From JAURFX01 sp038125265 (lineage in GTDB: Bacteria; Pseudomonadota; Gammaproteobacteria; Steroidobacterales; Rariloculaceae), in assembly GCA_038125265.1 (NCBI GenBank), contig JAYPDM010000003.1:1-64000 (forward strand): 64,000 bases of DNA. Direction: 5' to 3'. The notes beneath the pieces are model-generated. The model did not search any database. It was not told the DNA's origin and was given only the letters and a program-made list of their open reading frames with translations. The position numbers and the translations under genes are program-made. Every line of letters starts with the position of its first letter. Position 1 is the first letter of the stretch. Of this stretch, positions 52,600 to 62,951 are shown piece by piece.

Positions 52600-53688
52600 A
52601 TGAAAAGGTCTATTCTTACAAAAATTGAGGAAATTTCATTAAAGGCTGAGGAGGTTGGGCAACTTTTATCCGAACCCTCTATCATCTCAGATCAAAAAAA
52701 ATTTTTGAGCTACTCAAAAGAGTATGCCTATCTCAGCGAGGTTTCTGAAGACTTTAATGAGTGGAAGTTAATAGAGCAACAATTGATTGAGGCAAAGAAT
52801 CTTCTAGAAGAGGAAAGCGATGATGAAATGTTTGAGCTCGCTGAGGCAGAATTTAAAGATCTTGAAGAAAAGCAGAATAAATTAGAGCAAAAATTACTTT
52901 TACATTTAGCGCCGCGAGACCCTCAAGATCAACTAAACGTTTTTTTAGAAATAAGAGCAGGGACCGGCGGAGATGAGGCTGCTATATTTGCAGGAGATCT
53001 TTATCGTATGTATGTGAAGTATGCAGAGTCACAGTCTTGGACCGTAGAGCTCTTGAGTCAAAATGAGGGTGATCATGGTGGCTTCAAAGAAATTGTTATA
53101 AGAATTGAAGGAAGCGATGTATACGGAAAGCTAAAATTTGAGTCTGGTGCGCATAGAGTTCAAAGAGTGCCTGAAACTGAGTCTCAAGGAAGAATCCATA
53201 CATCAGCTTGTACCGTGGCAATTATTCCTGAAATCAATGAATCCAGTGAGGTAGAAATTAATAATAAAGACTTAAGAATCGATACATACAGAGCATCTGG
53301 CGCAGGCGGTCAGCATGTAAACAAAACTGACTCTGCAGTAAGGATTACACACATTCCAACCGGCACGGTAGTGGAGTGTCAAGATGAGAGGTCACAACAC
53401 AAGAATAGAGCAAAAGCGATGTCTTTGCTTTTATCAAGGATTAGTGATGCCAAGCAACAGGAGCAAAATATGAAAAGCGCAGCCTTAAGGAAAAGCCTTG
53501 TAGGTAGTGGAGATCGTTCTGAGAGAATTCGTAGCTATAACTTTCCTGAAGGAAGGATAACTGACCATAGGATCGATTTAAAAATTTATCGGTTAAGTGA
53601 AATTTTATTGGGTGATTTGGACTCAATTATAGATCCTTTGCACGAGTATGAGATCGCAGAACAGCTCAAGGAATTAACTAAAGTTTGA
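52600..53688 (+). CDS. prfA: Peptide chain release factor 1
   Basis: 362 residues (E. coli 360). Recognises UAA and UAG. The GGQ motif is at 236-238 (GAGGQHVNKTDSAVR) and the codon-recognition tripeptide region is RVPETESQGRIHTS, here PET where E. coli has PAT. First gene of the prfA-prmC-moeB unit; hemA, which usually precedes it, is absent, and the TPR gene is directly divergent. Confidence 0.98.
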   Translation: MKRSILTKIEEISLKAEEVGQLLSEPSIISDQKKFLSYSKEYAYLSEVSEDFNEWKLIEQQLIEAKNLLEEESDDEMFELAEAEFKDLEEKQNKLEQKLLLHLAPRDPQDQLNVFLEIRAGTGGDEAAIFAGDLYRMYVKYAESQSWTVELLSQNEGDHGGFKEIVIRIEGSDVYGKLKFESGAHRVQRVPETESQGRIHTSACTVAIIPEINESSEVEINNKDLRIDTYRASGAGGQHVNKTDSAVRITHIPTGTVVECQDERSQHKNRAKAMSLLLSRISDAKQQEQNMKSAALRKSLVGSGDRSERIRSYNFPEGRITDHRIDLKIYRLSEILLGDLDSIIDPLHEYEIAEQLKELTKV

Positions 53689-53692
53689 GTAA

Positions 53693-54520
53693 TTGTTGAA
53701 TATTAAAGCAGTAATTGATGAAGGGAGTCTTTATTTAAAAGAAATCTCAGATTCACCAAAGTTAGATGCCCAGTTATTATTATGTAATGTCTTAAACATT
53801 GATCGAGTTTCTTTATTTTTAAGATATGAAAAAGAAATAGATGAGCTAATGAAGGCCAGATTTGATGCTTTACTTGAGAGAAGGAGACTGCAAGAGCCTT
53901 TAAATTATATTATTGGAAAAAGAGAGTTCTACTCTAATGATTTTTTGGTCAATCATGATGTACTTATCCCTCGGCCAGAGACAGAACTAATTATTGATGT
54001 AGCAAAAAAATATATTGATAAGGATATAAAAAATATTATCGATATAGGAACTGGGTCAGGTGTCATAGCAATTACACTTAAATTAATTTTTCCAAATATC
54101 AATATTACAGCTTCTGACATAAGCGAGGATGCATTGAAAATTGCAAAAAGAAATGCTGAGATACATAAGGTTAAATTAGATTTTGTCATCTCAGATGCTT
54201 TGCAAAATATACAAAATAATTTTCAAATGATTGTTACGAACCCTCCCTATGTTAAATCTTCATTTATCGAGGATGACCTATCTTTGGCTTACGAGCCAAG
54301 GCGGGCGCTTGATGGTGGAGAAAGCGGATTAGAAGTGATTAAGAAAATTCTTAAAGAAGCAAAAGAGAAAATTGATACGGGTGGTTTAATTATTATGGAG
54401 CATGGTTTTGACCAGGCTGAAGATGTTAAATCCATTGCTAAAAAATATAATTTTGATTGTCTATGTAATATTAAAGATATCAATGATCATCCAAGAGTGA
54501 GTATTCTCAAATGGAATTAG
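53693..54520 (+). CDS. prmC: Release factor glutamine methyltransferase
   Basis: 275 residues. Methylates the Gln of the GGQ motif of RF1 and RF2. SAM loop IDIGTGSGVIAI near 116 and catalytic NPPY at 183-186. The start is TTG at 53693, 4 bases after prfA; a second TTG is the next codon and there is no nearby ATG, so the start is a little uncertain. Overlaps the next gene by ten bases. Confidence 0.96.
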   Translation: MLNIKAVIDEGSLYLKEISDSPKLDAQLLLCNVLNIDRVSLFLRYEKEIDELMKARFDALLERRRLQEPLNYIIGKREFYSNDFLVNHDVLIPRPETELIIDVAKKYIDKDIKNIIDIGTGSGVIAITLKLIFPNINITASDISEDALKIAKRNAEIHKVKLDFVISDALQNIQNNFQMIVTNPPYVKSSFIEDDLSLAYEPRRALDGGESGLEVIKKILKEAKEKIDTGGLIIMEHGFDQAEDVKSIAKKYNFDCLCNIKDINDHPRVSILKWN

Positions 54521-55251
54521 ATCATCAAGATCAAGATCGGCTATTGGGCTTAGATGATATCAGTCCAGAACTCCTTGAAGTAGCGCAAAAGAAAAATATA
54601 GTCATTTTTGGTTTGGGGGGTTTAGGCTGCCCAGTTGCTTTATACCTCTCTGCATTTGGTTGTCAAAATCTTAATTTTGTTGACTTTGATACGGTAGACC
54701 AAACAAATTTGTCCAGACAGATACTTTTTGATATTCATGATTTGGGTCAAAAAAAAGTAGCCGTAAGTAAGCATAAGCTTTTGCAGAGATATCCAAATAT
54801 TAAAATTAATACTTATGAGGATAGGTTAGATTTAAATCATATTGATCAACTAATTCTTCAGTCTGATATTGTTTTTGATTGCACTGATAATTTTGACTCT
54901 AGGTTAATTATTGCTGGCTATGCAAGAAAACATAATAAATGGTTAATCGCAGGATCTGTTATTAGATATGAAGCACAACTTGCTGTATTTAGTAATTCCA
55001 GGGATGCTGATTGCTGTTACGGCTGTCTTTATGAGATTAATAACGACCCCATGATTAACTGTGAGGGAGGAGGGGTTTTTCCACCACTTGCGGGTCAAGT
55101 AGGAACTTATATGGCTTCAGAGGGAATAAAGGCGATGTTATTCAATGACACAAATTTAGATGGGAAAATACAAATATTTGATTTAAAAAACAACGAATGG
55201 AAGACACTTAGGATTAATAAATCAAAAGACTGTAAGATTTGTCGTAATTAG
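54511..55251 (+). CDS. MoeB/ThiF-type adenylyltransferase
   Basis: 246 residues, the E1-like fold. ATP loop GLGGLG at 34-39, then NLSRQILF and DCTDNFDSR, and two CxxC pairs for structural zinc (CYGC near 170 and CKIC at the end). Adenylates the C-terminal glycine of a sulfur carrier protein (MoaD or ThiS); which one cannot be told, though position after prfA-prmC favours MoeB. Convergent with metH, four-base overlap. Confidence 0.92.
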   Translation: MELDHQDQDRLLGLDDISPELLEVAQKKNIVIFGLGGLGCPVALYLSAFGCQNLNFVDFDTVDQTNLSRQILFDIHDLGQKKVAVSKHKLLQRYPNIKINTYEDRLDLNHIDQLILQSDIVFDCTDNFDSRLIIAGYARKHNKWLIAGSVIRYEAQLAVFSNSRDADCCYGCLYEINNDPMINCEGGGVFPPLAGQVGTYMASEGIKAMLFNDTNLDGKIQIFDLKNNEWKTLRINKSKDCKICRN

Positions 55252-58200
55252 AGACCAGCTACTCCCCCGAGATATTTTCTTATTTCATCAATTTCTATTT
55301 TTTTCTTTTCAGCAAGCTCTTTAATTTGCTCTATATTTATTTGATTGATTGAAAAATATTTTGCTTCGGGATGAGCAAAATAGTAACCGCTGATAGTTGA
55401 GGCGGGCATCATAGCAAATGAATCCGTAAGTTTTGCACCTATACTTTTTTCAACCTCAAGTAGATTCCATATTTTTAATTTTTCTGAGTGGTCAGGGCAG
55501 GCGGGATACCCTGGAGCAGGCCTTATACCTTGATACTTTTCAAGGATTAATTCCTCGTTGTTTAAATTCTCATGGGGTGCATACCCCCAATAATCACACC
55601 TTACCTTTTGGTGAAGCAACTCTGCTGAAGCTTCCACCAGTCTATCTGCCAATGCTTTAATTAAAATTGAATTATAGTCGTCAAGTTTTGATTCATATGA
55701 GGCTGCCAGGTCATAAATATCACTACCTGCTGTAACTGCAAAAAGGCCAAGATAGTCCATACCGATTTCTTTGGGTAAAATATAATCAGCTAGGCATTGA
55801 TAGGGGGTATCATTATTTTTTAATTTTTGTTGCCTTATAAAGTTAAAGGTTTCAATTATTTGATCCTGCTCAGCACTATAAATATAAACGTCTTCGTCCT
55901 TTGAATTTGCAGGATAGATACCATAAACCGCCTTACAATGAGTGATATTATTCTCTTGAATAATTTTTAACATTCTTTTTGCATCTGCAAAAAGCTTAGT
56001 TGCTTCGACCCCGAATTTTTCATCTTCAAGAATTTGAGGATATTTTCCATAGAATTCCCAAGCATTAAAAAAAGGCATCCAGTCTATAAAGGGAATAAGC
56101 TCTTTAATAGGTAATGCAACAATTTCTGAATTTGTTTGATTTACAGGGCTTATCGGTTCAAATTGTTCCCAATTAATTTTAGGCCTCTTATCTCGAGAAT
56201 CTTTTAGTGAGAGAAAGATATTTTTGCTATTTTTTTCATCATGTCTTCTTTTTCTATCAATATGATCTGATGCGACTTGGTTTAGAAACTCTTCCTTTTT
56301 TTCTCCAATTAGATTTTGTACTACGTTAACAGATTTGGATGCGTCTTTAACATAGATCACACCATGGTCATAATTTGGAGCAATTTTTACACTTGTATGA
56401 GCAGGGCTAGTTGTTGCACCGCCAATCAATAGCGGTAAGTTAAGGCTCAACCTTTTCATCTCTTTTGCCACATGGACCATCTCATCTAAGGATGGTGTAA
56501 TTAGACCTGAAAGACCAATTACATCGACATTATTTTTTATGGCTTCCTCAAGGATTTTTTCACAAGGCACCATCACACCGAGATCGATAACTTCAAAGTT
56601 ATTACATTGCAGAACAATGCCTACAATATTTTTTCCAATATCGTGAACATCCCCCTTTACTGTCGCAAGTAAGATCTTATTTTTTTTCATTGACTCTGAC
56701 TTGCTTTCCTCTATGAATGGGACTAGGTGCGCAACTGCAGTTTTCATGACTCTTGCAGATTTTACGACTTGAGGAAGAAACATTTTTCCTTCCCCGAATA
56801 GGTCACCTACCACGTTCATTCCATCCATCAAGGGACCCTCAATGACCATGAGAGGTACTTTGAGTTTTAACCTTGCCTCCTCCGTATCTTCAACGATATA
56901 TTTATCTATACCCTTAATAAGGGCATGCTCGATGCGCTTTTCAACATTGAGTTTTCGCCACTCTAGATCCTCGTTTTGTTTTTTGTTGGTTTTTTTATCA
57001 GAAAACTTTTGAGCGATATCTAAGAGCTGATCAGTGGCATCAATATGATCATTTAAAATAACGCTTTCCACCGCTTTTCTTAGATCAATTGGAATCTCAT
57101 CATAAATGGCAAGTTGACCTGCATTTACAATACCTAGGTTCATTCCAGATTTTATTGCATGATAAAGGAAAACAGAGTGCATCGCCTCTCTAACGATATC
57201 GTTCCCCCTGAAGGAAAATGAAATATTACTTAAGCCACCGCTGACATGAGATGTTGGAAAAGCTTCTTTTAATTTCTTAGCCGCATTTATAAATGCAACT
57301 GCATAATCATTGTGAGCTTCAATTCCAGTAGCCACAGCAAATATATTGGGATCAAAAATTATATCTTCTGGAGGAAATTTAATTTTATTTACAAGCAAAT
57401 CAAAGGCTCTTGAGCATATCCTAAATTTTTCTTCCTCTGTCTCCGCTTGGCCATTTTCATCAAATGCCATAACAACTACAGCAGCACCAAAAAGCTTAAT
57501 TTCAGTCGCTTGTTTGAGAAATGCCTCTTCACCTTCTTTTAAGCTAATGGAATTAACTATGGGTTTGCCTTGAATGCATTTCAGTCCAGCTAGAATTACT
57601 TCCCATTTTGAAGAATCAATCATGATAGGTACTTTTGATATTGCAGGCTCAGATGAAATAAGGTTCAAAAATTGAACCATTACCGCTTTAGAATCCAGCA
57701 TTCCCTCATCCATATTGATATCTATAACTTGTGCACCATTCTCAACTTGATCCAATGCTATGTCTAAAGCAGAAACGTAATCATCTGATTCAATAAGTTT
57801 CCTAAATTTCGCAGAGCCTGTAACATTTGTTCTTTCTCCGATATTGGTAAAGAGACTTTCCGGACCAATTTTTAATGGCTCTATGCCAGCAATTCTCATC
57901 TCGTTATGTTTGAGCTTATGAAGTGCTCTAGGTTTTTCTTTGCACAGAGTATTTGCTATGGCTTGAATATGTGATGGAGTTGTGCCACAACATCCTCCTG
58001 CAAAATTGAGCCAGCTATTTGAGGCAAATTCCTTAATAATTTCCGCCATCATTTCAGGTGTATCATCGTATTCACCAAACTCATTAGGGAGACCCGCATT
58101 AGGATGCACGCTCACCGGAAATTCAGATATTTTTGATAGTTCCTCGATATACGGTCGCAACTCTTTAGCCCCAAGAGCGCAATTAAGACCAATCGCAATT

Positions 58201-58913
58201 GGGTCTGCATGTCGAACAGAGTTGTAAAAAGCTTCTAAAGTTTGACCGCTCAAAGTTCTTCCACTCGCATCGGTAATTGTGCCTGAGATCATAATTGGTA
58301 TGTCACTGGCTAAGTTTTTTAGTGCATATATAGCAGCCTTTGCGTTTAATGTATCAAAAATAGTTTCAACCAAGAAAATATCAATGCCACCCTCGATGAG
58401 GCCCTCTGCAGCCTCAGTATAGGCTGTTACCAATTGATCGAAGGTGATATTTCTTTCTGCCGGATCATTGACATTGGGAGAAATTGAGCAAGTCCTGTTT
58501 GTTGGTCCGATTGAGCCTGCAACAAAGGCAATTTTTTTTGTTTTTTTTCTAAAATTGTCTACGCTTTGTCTTGCAATCTTGGCTGCCTCTGTATTGATTC
58601 TTTTTGATATACTTTCTAGGCCATAATCTGCCTGTGAAATTCGATTAGCATTAAAGGTATTGGTACAAATTATCTCTGCACCGGCATCCAGGAAGTCCTC
58701 ATGAATTTTTTGGATGATATTTGGTCTCGTTAAAGCAAGAATATCGTTATTTCCCTTCAGGGAAATTTTATTTTTTTTAAACTCTTCTCCATGAAAGTCT
58801 TCATCAGTCAGTTTTAGTTCTTGGATGGAAGTACCCATTGCACCATCAATGATTAATATCTTATTTTTAGCTATATTTAATAGTGCTTCACGAATCATCT
58901 TAAAATTACTCAA
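55248..58913 (-). CDS. metH: Cobalamin-dependent methionine synthase
   Basis: 1221 residues (E. coli 1227), four modules in order: homocysteine-binding (zinc Cys in GGCCGTTPSH near 300), methyl-THF-binding (about 350-620), cobalamin-binding with D-V-H-D-I-G and His757 as the cobalt ligand, and a C-terminal SAM-binding activation domain (RPAPGYPACPDHS). It requires vitamin B12. The start overlaps metF by eight bases; an ATG at 58898 is an alternative. Last gene of the gatCAB-metF-metH series. Confidence 0.98.
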   Translation of the reverse strand: MSNFKMIREALLNIAKNKILIIDGAMGTSIQELKLTDEDFHGEEFKKNKISLKGNNDILALTRPNIIQKIHEDFLDAGAEIICTNTFNANRISQADYGLESISKRINTEAAKIARQSVDNFRKKTKKIAFVAGSIGPTNRTCSISPNVNDPAERNITFDQLVTAYTEAAEGLIEGGIDIFLVETIFDTLNAKAAIYALKNLASDIPIMISGTITDASGRTLSGQTLEAFYNSVRHADPIAIGLNCALGAKELRPYIEELSKISEFPVSVHPNAGLPNEFGEYDDTPEMMAEIIKEFASNSWLNFAGGCCGTTPSHIQAIANTLCKEKPRALHKLKHNEMRIAGIEPLKIGPESLFTNIGERTNVTGSAKFRKLIESDDYVSALDIALDQVENGAQVIDINMDEGMLDSKAVMVQFLNLISSEPAISKVPIMIDSSKWEVILAGLKCIQGKPIVNSISLKEGEEAFLKQATEIKLFGAAVVVMAFDENGQAETEEEKFRICSRAFDLLVNKIKFPPEDIIFDPNIFAVATGIEAHNDYAVAFINAAKKLKEAFPTSHVSGGLSNISFSFRGNDIVREAMHSVFLYHAIKSGMNLGIVNAGQLAIYDEIPIDLRKAVESVILNDHIDATDQLLDIAQKFSDKKTNKKQNEDLEWRKLNVEKRIEHALIKGIDKYIVEDTEEARLKLKVPLMVIEGPLMDGMNVVGDLFGEGKMFLPQVVKSARVMKTAVAHLVPFIEESKSESMKKNKILLATVKGDVHDIGKNIVGIVLQCNNFEVIDLGVMVPCEKILEEAIKNNVDVIGLSGLITPSLDEMVHVAKEMKRLSLNLPLLIGGATTSPAHTSVKIAPNYDHGVIYVKDASKSVNVVQNLIGEKKEEFLNQVASDHIDRKRRHDEKNSKNIFLSLKDSRDKRPKINWEQFEPISPVNQTNSEIVALPIKELIPFIDWMPFFNAWEFYGKYPQILEDEKFGVEATKLFADAKRMLKIIQENNITHCKAVYGIYPANSKDEDVYIYSAEQDQIIETFNFIRQQKLKNNDTPYQCLADYILPKEIGMDYLGLFAVTAGSDIYDLAASYESKLDDYNSILIKALADRLVEASAELLHQKVRCDYWGYAPHENLNNEELILEKYQGIRPAPGYPACPDHSEKLKIWNLLEVEKSIGAKLTDSFAMMPASTISGYYFAHPEAKYFSINQINIEQIKELAEKKKIEIDEIRKYLGGVAGL

Positions 58914-59724
58914 ACGATTTAAACAGTGATTCTAGTAGCTCTGACTGATTCAGGGAATAAAAATGGTAGTTTTTTACTCCGTTCTGTTTAAGCGCCTCAA
59001 CCTGATCGATCAGTAAACTGAGACTAAGCTTCAAATTATCCTCATTGCTAGATATATTTTTATATGCTTCTATCATTGATTTTGGAATCGAAGCGTTACA
59101 TTTCTGAGCGAAGGCAAAGACCCTTTCAAAGTTATTTATTGGAAGAATGCCCGGAATGATAGGAATACTGATATTTTGTTGAGCGCATAGATTAAGGTAT
59201 TCATAATAAAAATTATTATCAAAAAAGAATTGTGTGATTGCATGGGTAGCGCCCAGATCTTCTTTTAATTTAAGTACTGCTATATCTTCTTTTATGCTTT
59301 TAGATTCTGGGTGGATCTCAGGATAGGCAGCCACAAAAATATTTTTATAGTCTTGAATTTTTTTTATTTCCTCAATGAGATCAGTTGCAAATCTCAAGTC
59401 CATGAGAGAATCATTTTCTTTAGGCTTGTCACCTCTGAGGGCAACCACAGATTGAATTCCTAGCTTTGCATAATCGCTTAGGATTTTTGATATTTCTTGT
59501 TTGGTAGATCCAACACAAGTTAAATGCGGAGCAACAAGTATTTTTTTTTCTTTGATAAGTTTTTTTACGATTTTATGAGTTCTGTCACGTGTTGATCCAT
59601 CAGCACCATACGTTACTGAGATCAATGAGGGATTATATTTTTTTAGCGTTTCATAGGTACGCCAAAGCTTATCTTCCATCGCTGGACTTGAAGGCGGGAA
59701 AAATTCTATAGAGAAATCTATCAT
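58906..59724 (-). CDS. metF: Methylenetetrahydrofolate reductase
   Basis: 272 residues, slightly shorter than E. coli MetF (296). FAD enzyme reducing methylene-THF to methyl-THF, the substrate of MetH. N-terminus IDFSIEFFPPSSPAMEDKLW, then SVTYGADGSTRDRT and VALRGDKPKEN. Its ATG follows the gatB stop with no intervening base, so amidotransferase and methionine genes share a message. Confidence 0.96.
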   Translation of the reverse strand: MIDFSIEFFPPSSPAMEDKLWRTYETLKKYNPSLISVTYGADGSTRDRTHKIVKKLIKEKKILVAPHLTCVGSTKQEISKILSDYAKLGIQSVVALRGDKPKENDSLMDLRFATDLIEEIKKIQDYKNIFVAAYPEIHPESKSIKEDIAVLKLKEDLGATHAITQFFFDNNFYYEYLNLCAQQNISIPIIPGILPINNFERVFAFAQKCNASIPKSMIEAYKNISSNEDNLKLSLSLLIDQVEALKQNGVKNYHFYSLNQSELLESLFKSFE

Positions 59725-61158
59725 TTATTTACTCTCAATAATTTCTTTAACTAACTTTGGATTAGCTTTGCCTTTAGAAGCTTGCATAACTTTCCCTATC
59801 AGATAGCCAATAACCTTATTATTCCCACACTTAAATTCATCAAATTGAACTTGATTTTCTATTAAGATTTTATCAACCAGATCACTTAATTCTTGGGTAT
59901 CTGAAATTTGAGACATATTGTGTTTTGCAATTAGATCTTCAATCGATGCCTCTGAGCCGTGTTTATATTCCAGAAGTTCTCCCGCTTGTTTTTGCGAGAG
60001 ATTTCCTAAGACGTATAAATCAACTACTGAAGATAAGTCAACTGGTGATAATTCTAATTTCGAGAAGTTGATATTTTTTTCATTCACCATATTTGATAAT
60101 TTACCTAAAAGCCAGTTTGCTAATTGTTTTGGGCTTGCATGTTTTGAATGAGTAATTGAGCTCTCAAAGAAAGTCGCTAAATCAAAATCATTTGCAATAC
60201 GGGCTGCATCATTTTTATCTAATTGGTATTCATTGATAAATCTCTTATTTTTTTGATTAGGTAGTTCTGGCATGGATTGTTGAATGCTTTTGATTAAGTC
60301 CTCAGAAATAACTACCGGAAGTAGATCTGGATCAGGGAAGTATCGGTAGTCATTTGCCTCTTCTTTGGAGCGCATTGGCCTCGTCTCTTGTTTTTCCTCG
60401 TCAAAAAGTCTGGTCTCTTGAGTGATCGTTCCTCCTGACTCTAAAATTTCAATTTGTCTTTGGGCTTCAATCTCAATGGCTTTTTCAATAAACCTAAAGG
60501 AGTTCAGATTTTTAATTTCTGTGCGTGTACCAAGTTTTTTACTCTCTCTTGGTTTGACAGATACATTTGCATCGCATCTCAAAGAACCCTCTTGCAGATT
60601 TCCGTCACAAATACCAAGGTAGGTGACGAGCAAATGAACATACTTCATATATGAGCTCGCCTCAGCTGCTGATCTCATATCGGGCTCAGAAACTATCTCC
60701 AAGAGTGGAGTTCCAGCACGATTTAGATCAATTTTAGATTTCCCAAGGGAGCTGTCATGAATTGATTTTCCGGCATCTTCCTCAAGATGAGCTCTGGTAA
60801 TTCGTATTTTTTTAATTTCTTCATTGATATTTATCTCAACATAACCCTCTTGCACGATAGGCAATTCTAGCTGTGAGATTTGATAGCCTTTGGGGAGGTC
60901 AGGATAAAAATAATTTTTTCTAGAGAAAATGGTTTTTCTTGAAATTTTTGCGTCAGTAGCCAGACCGAATTTTATGGCTTTTTCAATAACAGATTGATTC
61001 AGTACTGGCAGTACTCCAGGGTATCCTAGATCAATAATAGATGCCTGCGAGTTTGGCTTAGCACCAAAGTCTGTTGACGATCCAGAAAAGATCTTACTTG
61101 CTGTATTGAGCTGAACATGTATTTCAAGTCCAATCACAATTTCCCAGTTACTTTTCAT
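59725..61158 (-). CDS. gatB: Asp/Glu-tRNA amidotransferase subunit B
   Basis: 477 residues (usual about 475). Binds the misacylated tRNA and activates its carboxylate. Signatures: IVIGLEIHVQL at the N-terminus, PDLPKGYQISQ and LEEDAGKSIHD in the kinase-like core, RCDANVSV and DYRYFPDPDLLP, then the tail domain ending in helical YqeY-like repeats (NPKLVKEII). Overlaps gatA by four bases. Confidence 0.98.
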   Translation of the reverse strand: MKSNWEIVIGLEIHVQLNTASKIFSGSSTDFGAKPNSQASIIDLGYPGVLPVLNQSVIEKAIKFGLATDAKISRKTIFSRKNYFYPDLPKGYQISQLELPIVQEGYVEININEEIKKIRITRAHLEEDAGKSIHDSSLGKSKIDLNRAGTPLLEIVSEPDMRSAAEASSYMKYVHLLVTYLGICDGNLQEGSLRCDANVSVKPRESKKLGTRTEIKNLNSFRFIEKAIEIEAQRQIEILESGGTITQETRLFDEEKQETRPMRSKEEANDYRYFPDPDLLPVVISEDLIKSIQQSMPELPNQKNKRFINEYQLDKNDAARIANDFDLATFFESSITHSKHASPKQLANWLLGKLSNMVNEKNINFSKLELSPVDLSSVVDLYVLGNLSQKQAGELLEYKHGSEASIEDLIAKHNMSQISDTQELSDLVDKILIENQVQFDEFKCGNNKVIGYLIGKVMQASKGKANPKLVKEIIESK

Positions 61159-62588
61159 CGGTCAAATTCCTGAGGTATTTGTTGATGAAAGTCAGTCTCT
61201 TTTTGGAAATGATTGACTGCATTTAAAAGTAGGTCTTCTCGAAGGTGTTGAGCAACAAAGTGTCCTCCTATCGGAAGTCCATTATGAAAGCCTATAGGAA
61301 AAGAGATGGCAGGTAATCCAGCTAGATTTGCACCGATTGTGTATGCATCATTGTGGTACATGCTAATGGGGTCATTGCTTTTTTCACCAATTGCGAATGG
61401 TAAGTTTGGCGTAGTGGGCGAAAGTATAAGATCAACTTTTTTAAAGGCTTCTTTGTAATCATTGGCTATGAGCCTTCTAACGCGTAACGCCTTGACATAG
61501 TAAGCATCATAAAATCCAGCAGATAACACATAAGAGCCAATAAGTATTCTTCGTTTAACCTCATCACCAAATCCCTCACTCCGAGTATTTGCATAAAGCG
61601 ATTGCAAGGATTCAGAATCTTCACTGCGGTGTCCATACCTGACTCCATCGAATCTCGATAGGTTTGATGACGCCTCAGCTGGGGCAATGATGTAATAGGT
61701 CGGGACATTTAAATGACTATTTTTAAGATCGATATCAATAATTTTTGCACCCATCTTTTCAAATTGATTAACTGCTTGCTTGATGGCATTTAGGATATTT
61801 GGGTCAGCATGTTTATCAAGTGAGGATTTCGCTATACCAATGGTAAGTGTATTAGGTTTCTGATCTAAGTTTTTTGTTGTGGACGCAACCTGGTCATTAA
61901 TTGAGGTTGAGTCTTTTGGGTCATAGCCACTTGCTAAATCATAAAAAATAGCGATATCTTCAGCAGATGGGGCAATAAAGCCAGCTTGATCAAGGCTGCT
62001 TGCAAAGGCAATCATTCCAAATCTAGATATCATTCCATAAGTTGGCTTTAGACCAGTTACACCACAAAATGCAGCAGGCTGACGGATGCTTCCGCCTGTG
62101 TCTGTCGCAGTGGCTATTGGCGCGAGTCTTGCTGCTACGGCTGATGCGCTTCCGCCTGATGAGCCACCTGGAACCAGCTTAAGATCCCATGGATTTTTAC
62201 AGGGACCAAAAAAGCTGGTCTCATTAGAGGATCCCATCGCAAATTCATCCATATTGGTTTTGCCAAGGGTCAATGCACCTGCTGAAGCGAGGCGTGTAAT
62301 AATCGTAGCGTCATATGGCGATTTGAAGTTTGCTAACATTTTGGAACCGCATGTAGTTAGGTGGCCTTTCATGCAAAAGATATCTTTATGAGCTATGGGT
62401 ATACCTTTCAATTTAGTCTCAATTATTGAGTCTTGATCTAAAAAGGACTCATTTACTGAAATGAATGCATTTAACTTTGGATTAAACTTTTGAATTCTCT
62501 CCTGGTAATAAGAAAATAATTCCTCATAGCTGAGTTTTTTTTCACTCAGGGAGGTAATCAGTTCTTTAATGCTAAGATGATGAAGCAA
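61155..62588 (-). CDS. gatA: Asp/Glu-tRNA amidotransferase subunit A
   Basis: 477 residues. Amidase-signature enzyme that frees ammonia from glutamine. Catalytic Lys in PIAHKDIFC, the Ser-cis-Ser-Lys motif region VPGGSSGGSASAVAARL and DTGGSIRQPAAFCG. Works with GatB and GatC; together they make Asn-tRNA or Gln-tRNA. Lies one base after gatC. Confidence 0.98.
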   Translation of the reverse strand: MLHHLSIKELITSLSEKKLSYEELFSYYQERIQKFNPKLNAFISVNESFLDQDSIIETKLKGIPIAHKDIFCMKGHLTTCGSKMLANFKSPYDATIITRLASAGALTLGKTNMDEFAMGSSNETSFFGPCKNPWDLKLVPGGSSGGSASAVAARLAPIATATDTGGSIRQPAAFCGVTGLKPTYGMISRFGMIAFASSLDQAGFIAPSAEDIAIFYDLASGYDPKDSTSINDQVASTTKNLDQKPNTLTIGIAKSSLDKHADPNILNAIKQAVNQFEKMGAKIIDIDLKNSHLNVPTYYIIAPAEASSNLSRFDGVRYGHRSEDSESLQSLYANTRSEGFGDEVKRRILIGSYVLSAGFYDAYYVKALRVRRLIANDYKEAFKKVDLILSPTTPNLPFAIGEKSNDPISMYHNDAYTIGANLAGLPAISFPIGFHNGLPIGGHFVAQHLREDLLLNAVNHFQKETDFHQQIPQEFDR

Positions 62589-62589
62589 T

Positions 62590-62874
62590 TTAATCTACCA
62601 CTTGAGGCACAACATAATATCCATCAATAGTTTCGGGGGCATTTTTTTGGAGCTCCGAAGATTGATCTTTTTCGGTGACTTCATCCGGTCTTAGCACTTG
62701 TTCTCTATCAAGCGGATTGTAAAGGGGCTCAATTGAATCTAATTCAAGATTGGCCACTTCATCAATAATTTTTTTAATATCAAGAAGCTTTTCTTGGACC
62801 GCAAGTGACTCAGTCTCATCCAAAGAAATTTTGGCGAGATTCGACAAGGCCTTAATATTGATATTTTGTGACAT
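62590..62874 (-). CDS. gatC: Asp/Glu-tRNA amidotransferase subunit C
   Basis: 94 residues (usual about 95). Small subunit that links A and B. Shows NIKALSNLAKISLDETES at the N-terminus and the LRPDEVTE motif. First gene of the gatC-gatA-gatB-metF-metH series; a promoter with a 17-base spacer lies upstream. Confidence 0.95.
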   Translation of the reverse strand: MSQNINIKALSNLAKISLDETESLAVQEKLLDIKKIIDEVANLELDSIEPLYNPLDREQVLRPDEVTEKDQSSELQKNAPETIDGYYVVPQVVD

Positions 62875-62886
62875 AAATTCAAATAT

Positions 62887-62915
62887 ATTCTACTTGTTAC
62901 TTGCTGAATTCCCAA
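62887..62915 (-). promoter_or_regulatory. Promoter of gatCAB-metF-metH
   Basis: On the minus strand TTGGGA (62910-62915) and TAGAAT (62887-62892) are 17 bases apart. The start of transcription would be near 62880, about six bases before the gatC ATG, so the leader would be very short. Confidence 0.55.
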
Positions 62916-62951
62916 GCCATTGATAAAGTGTGAGTTTTACTTCATTTATTT

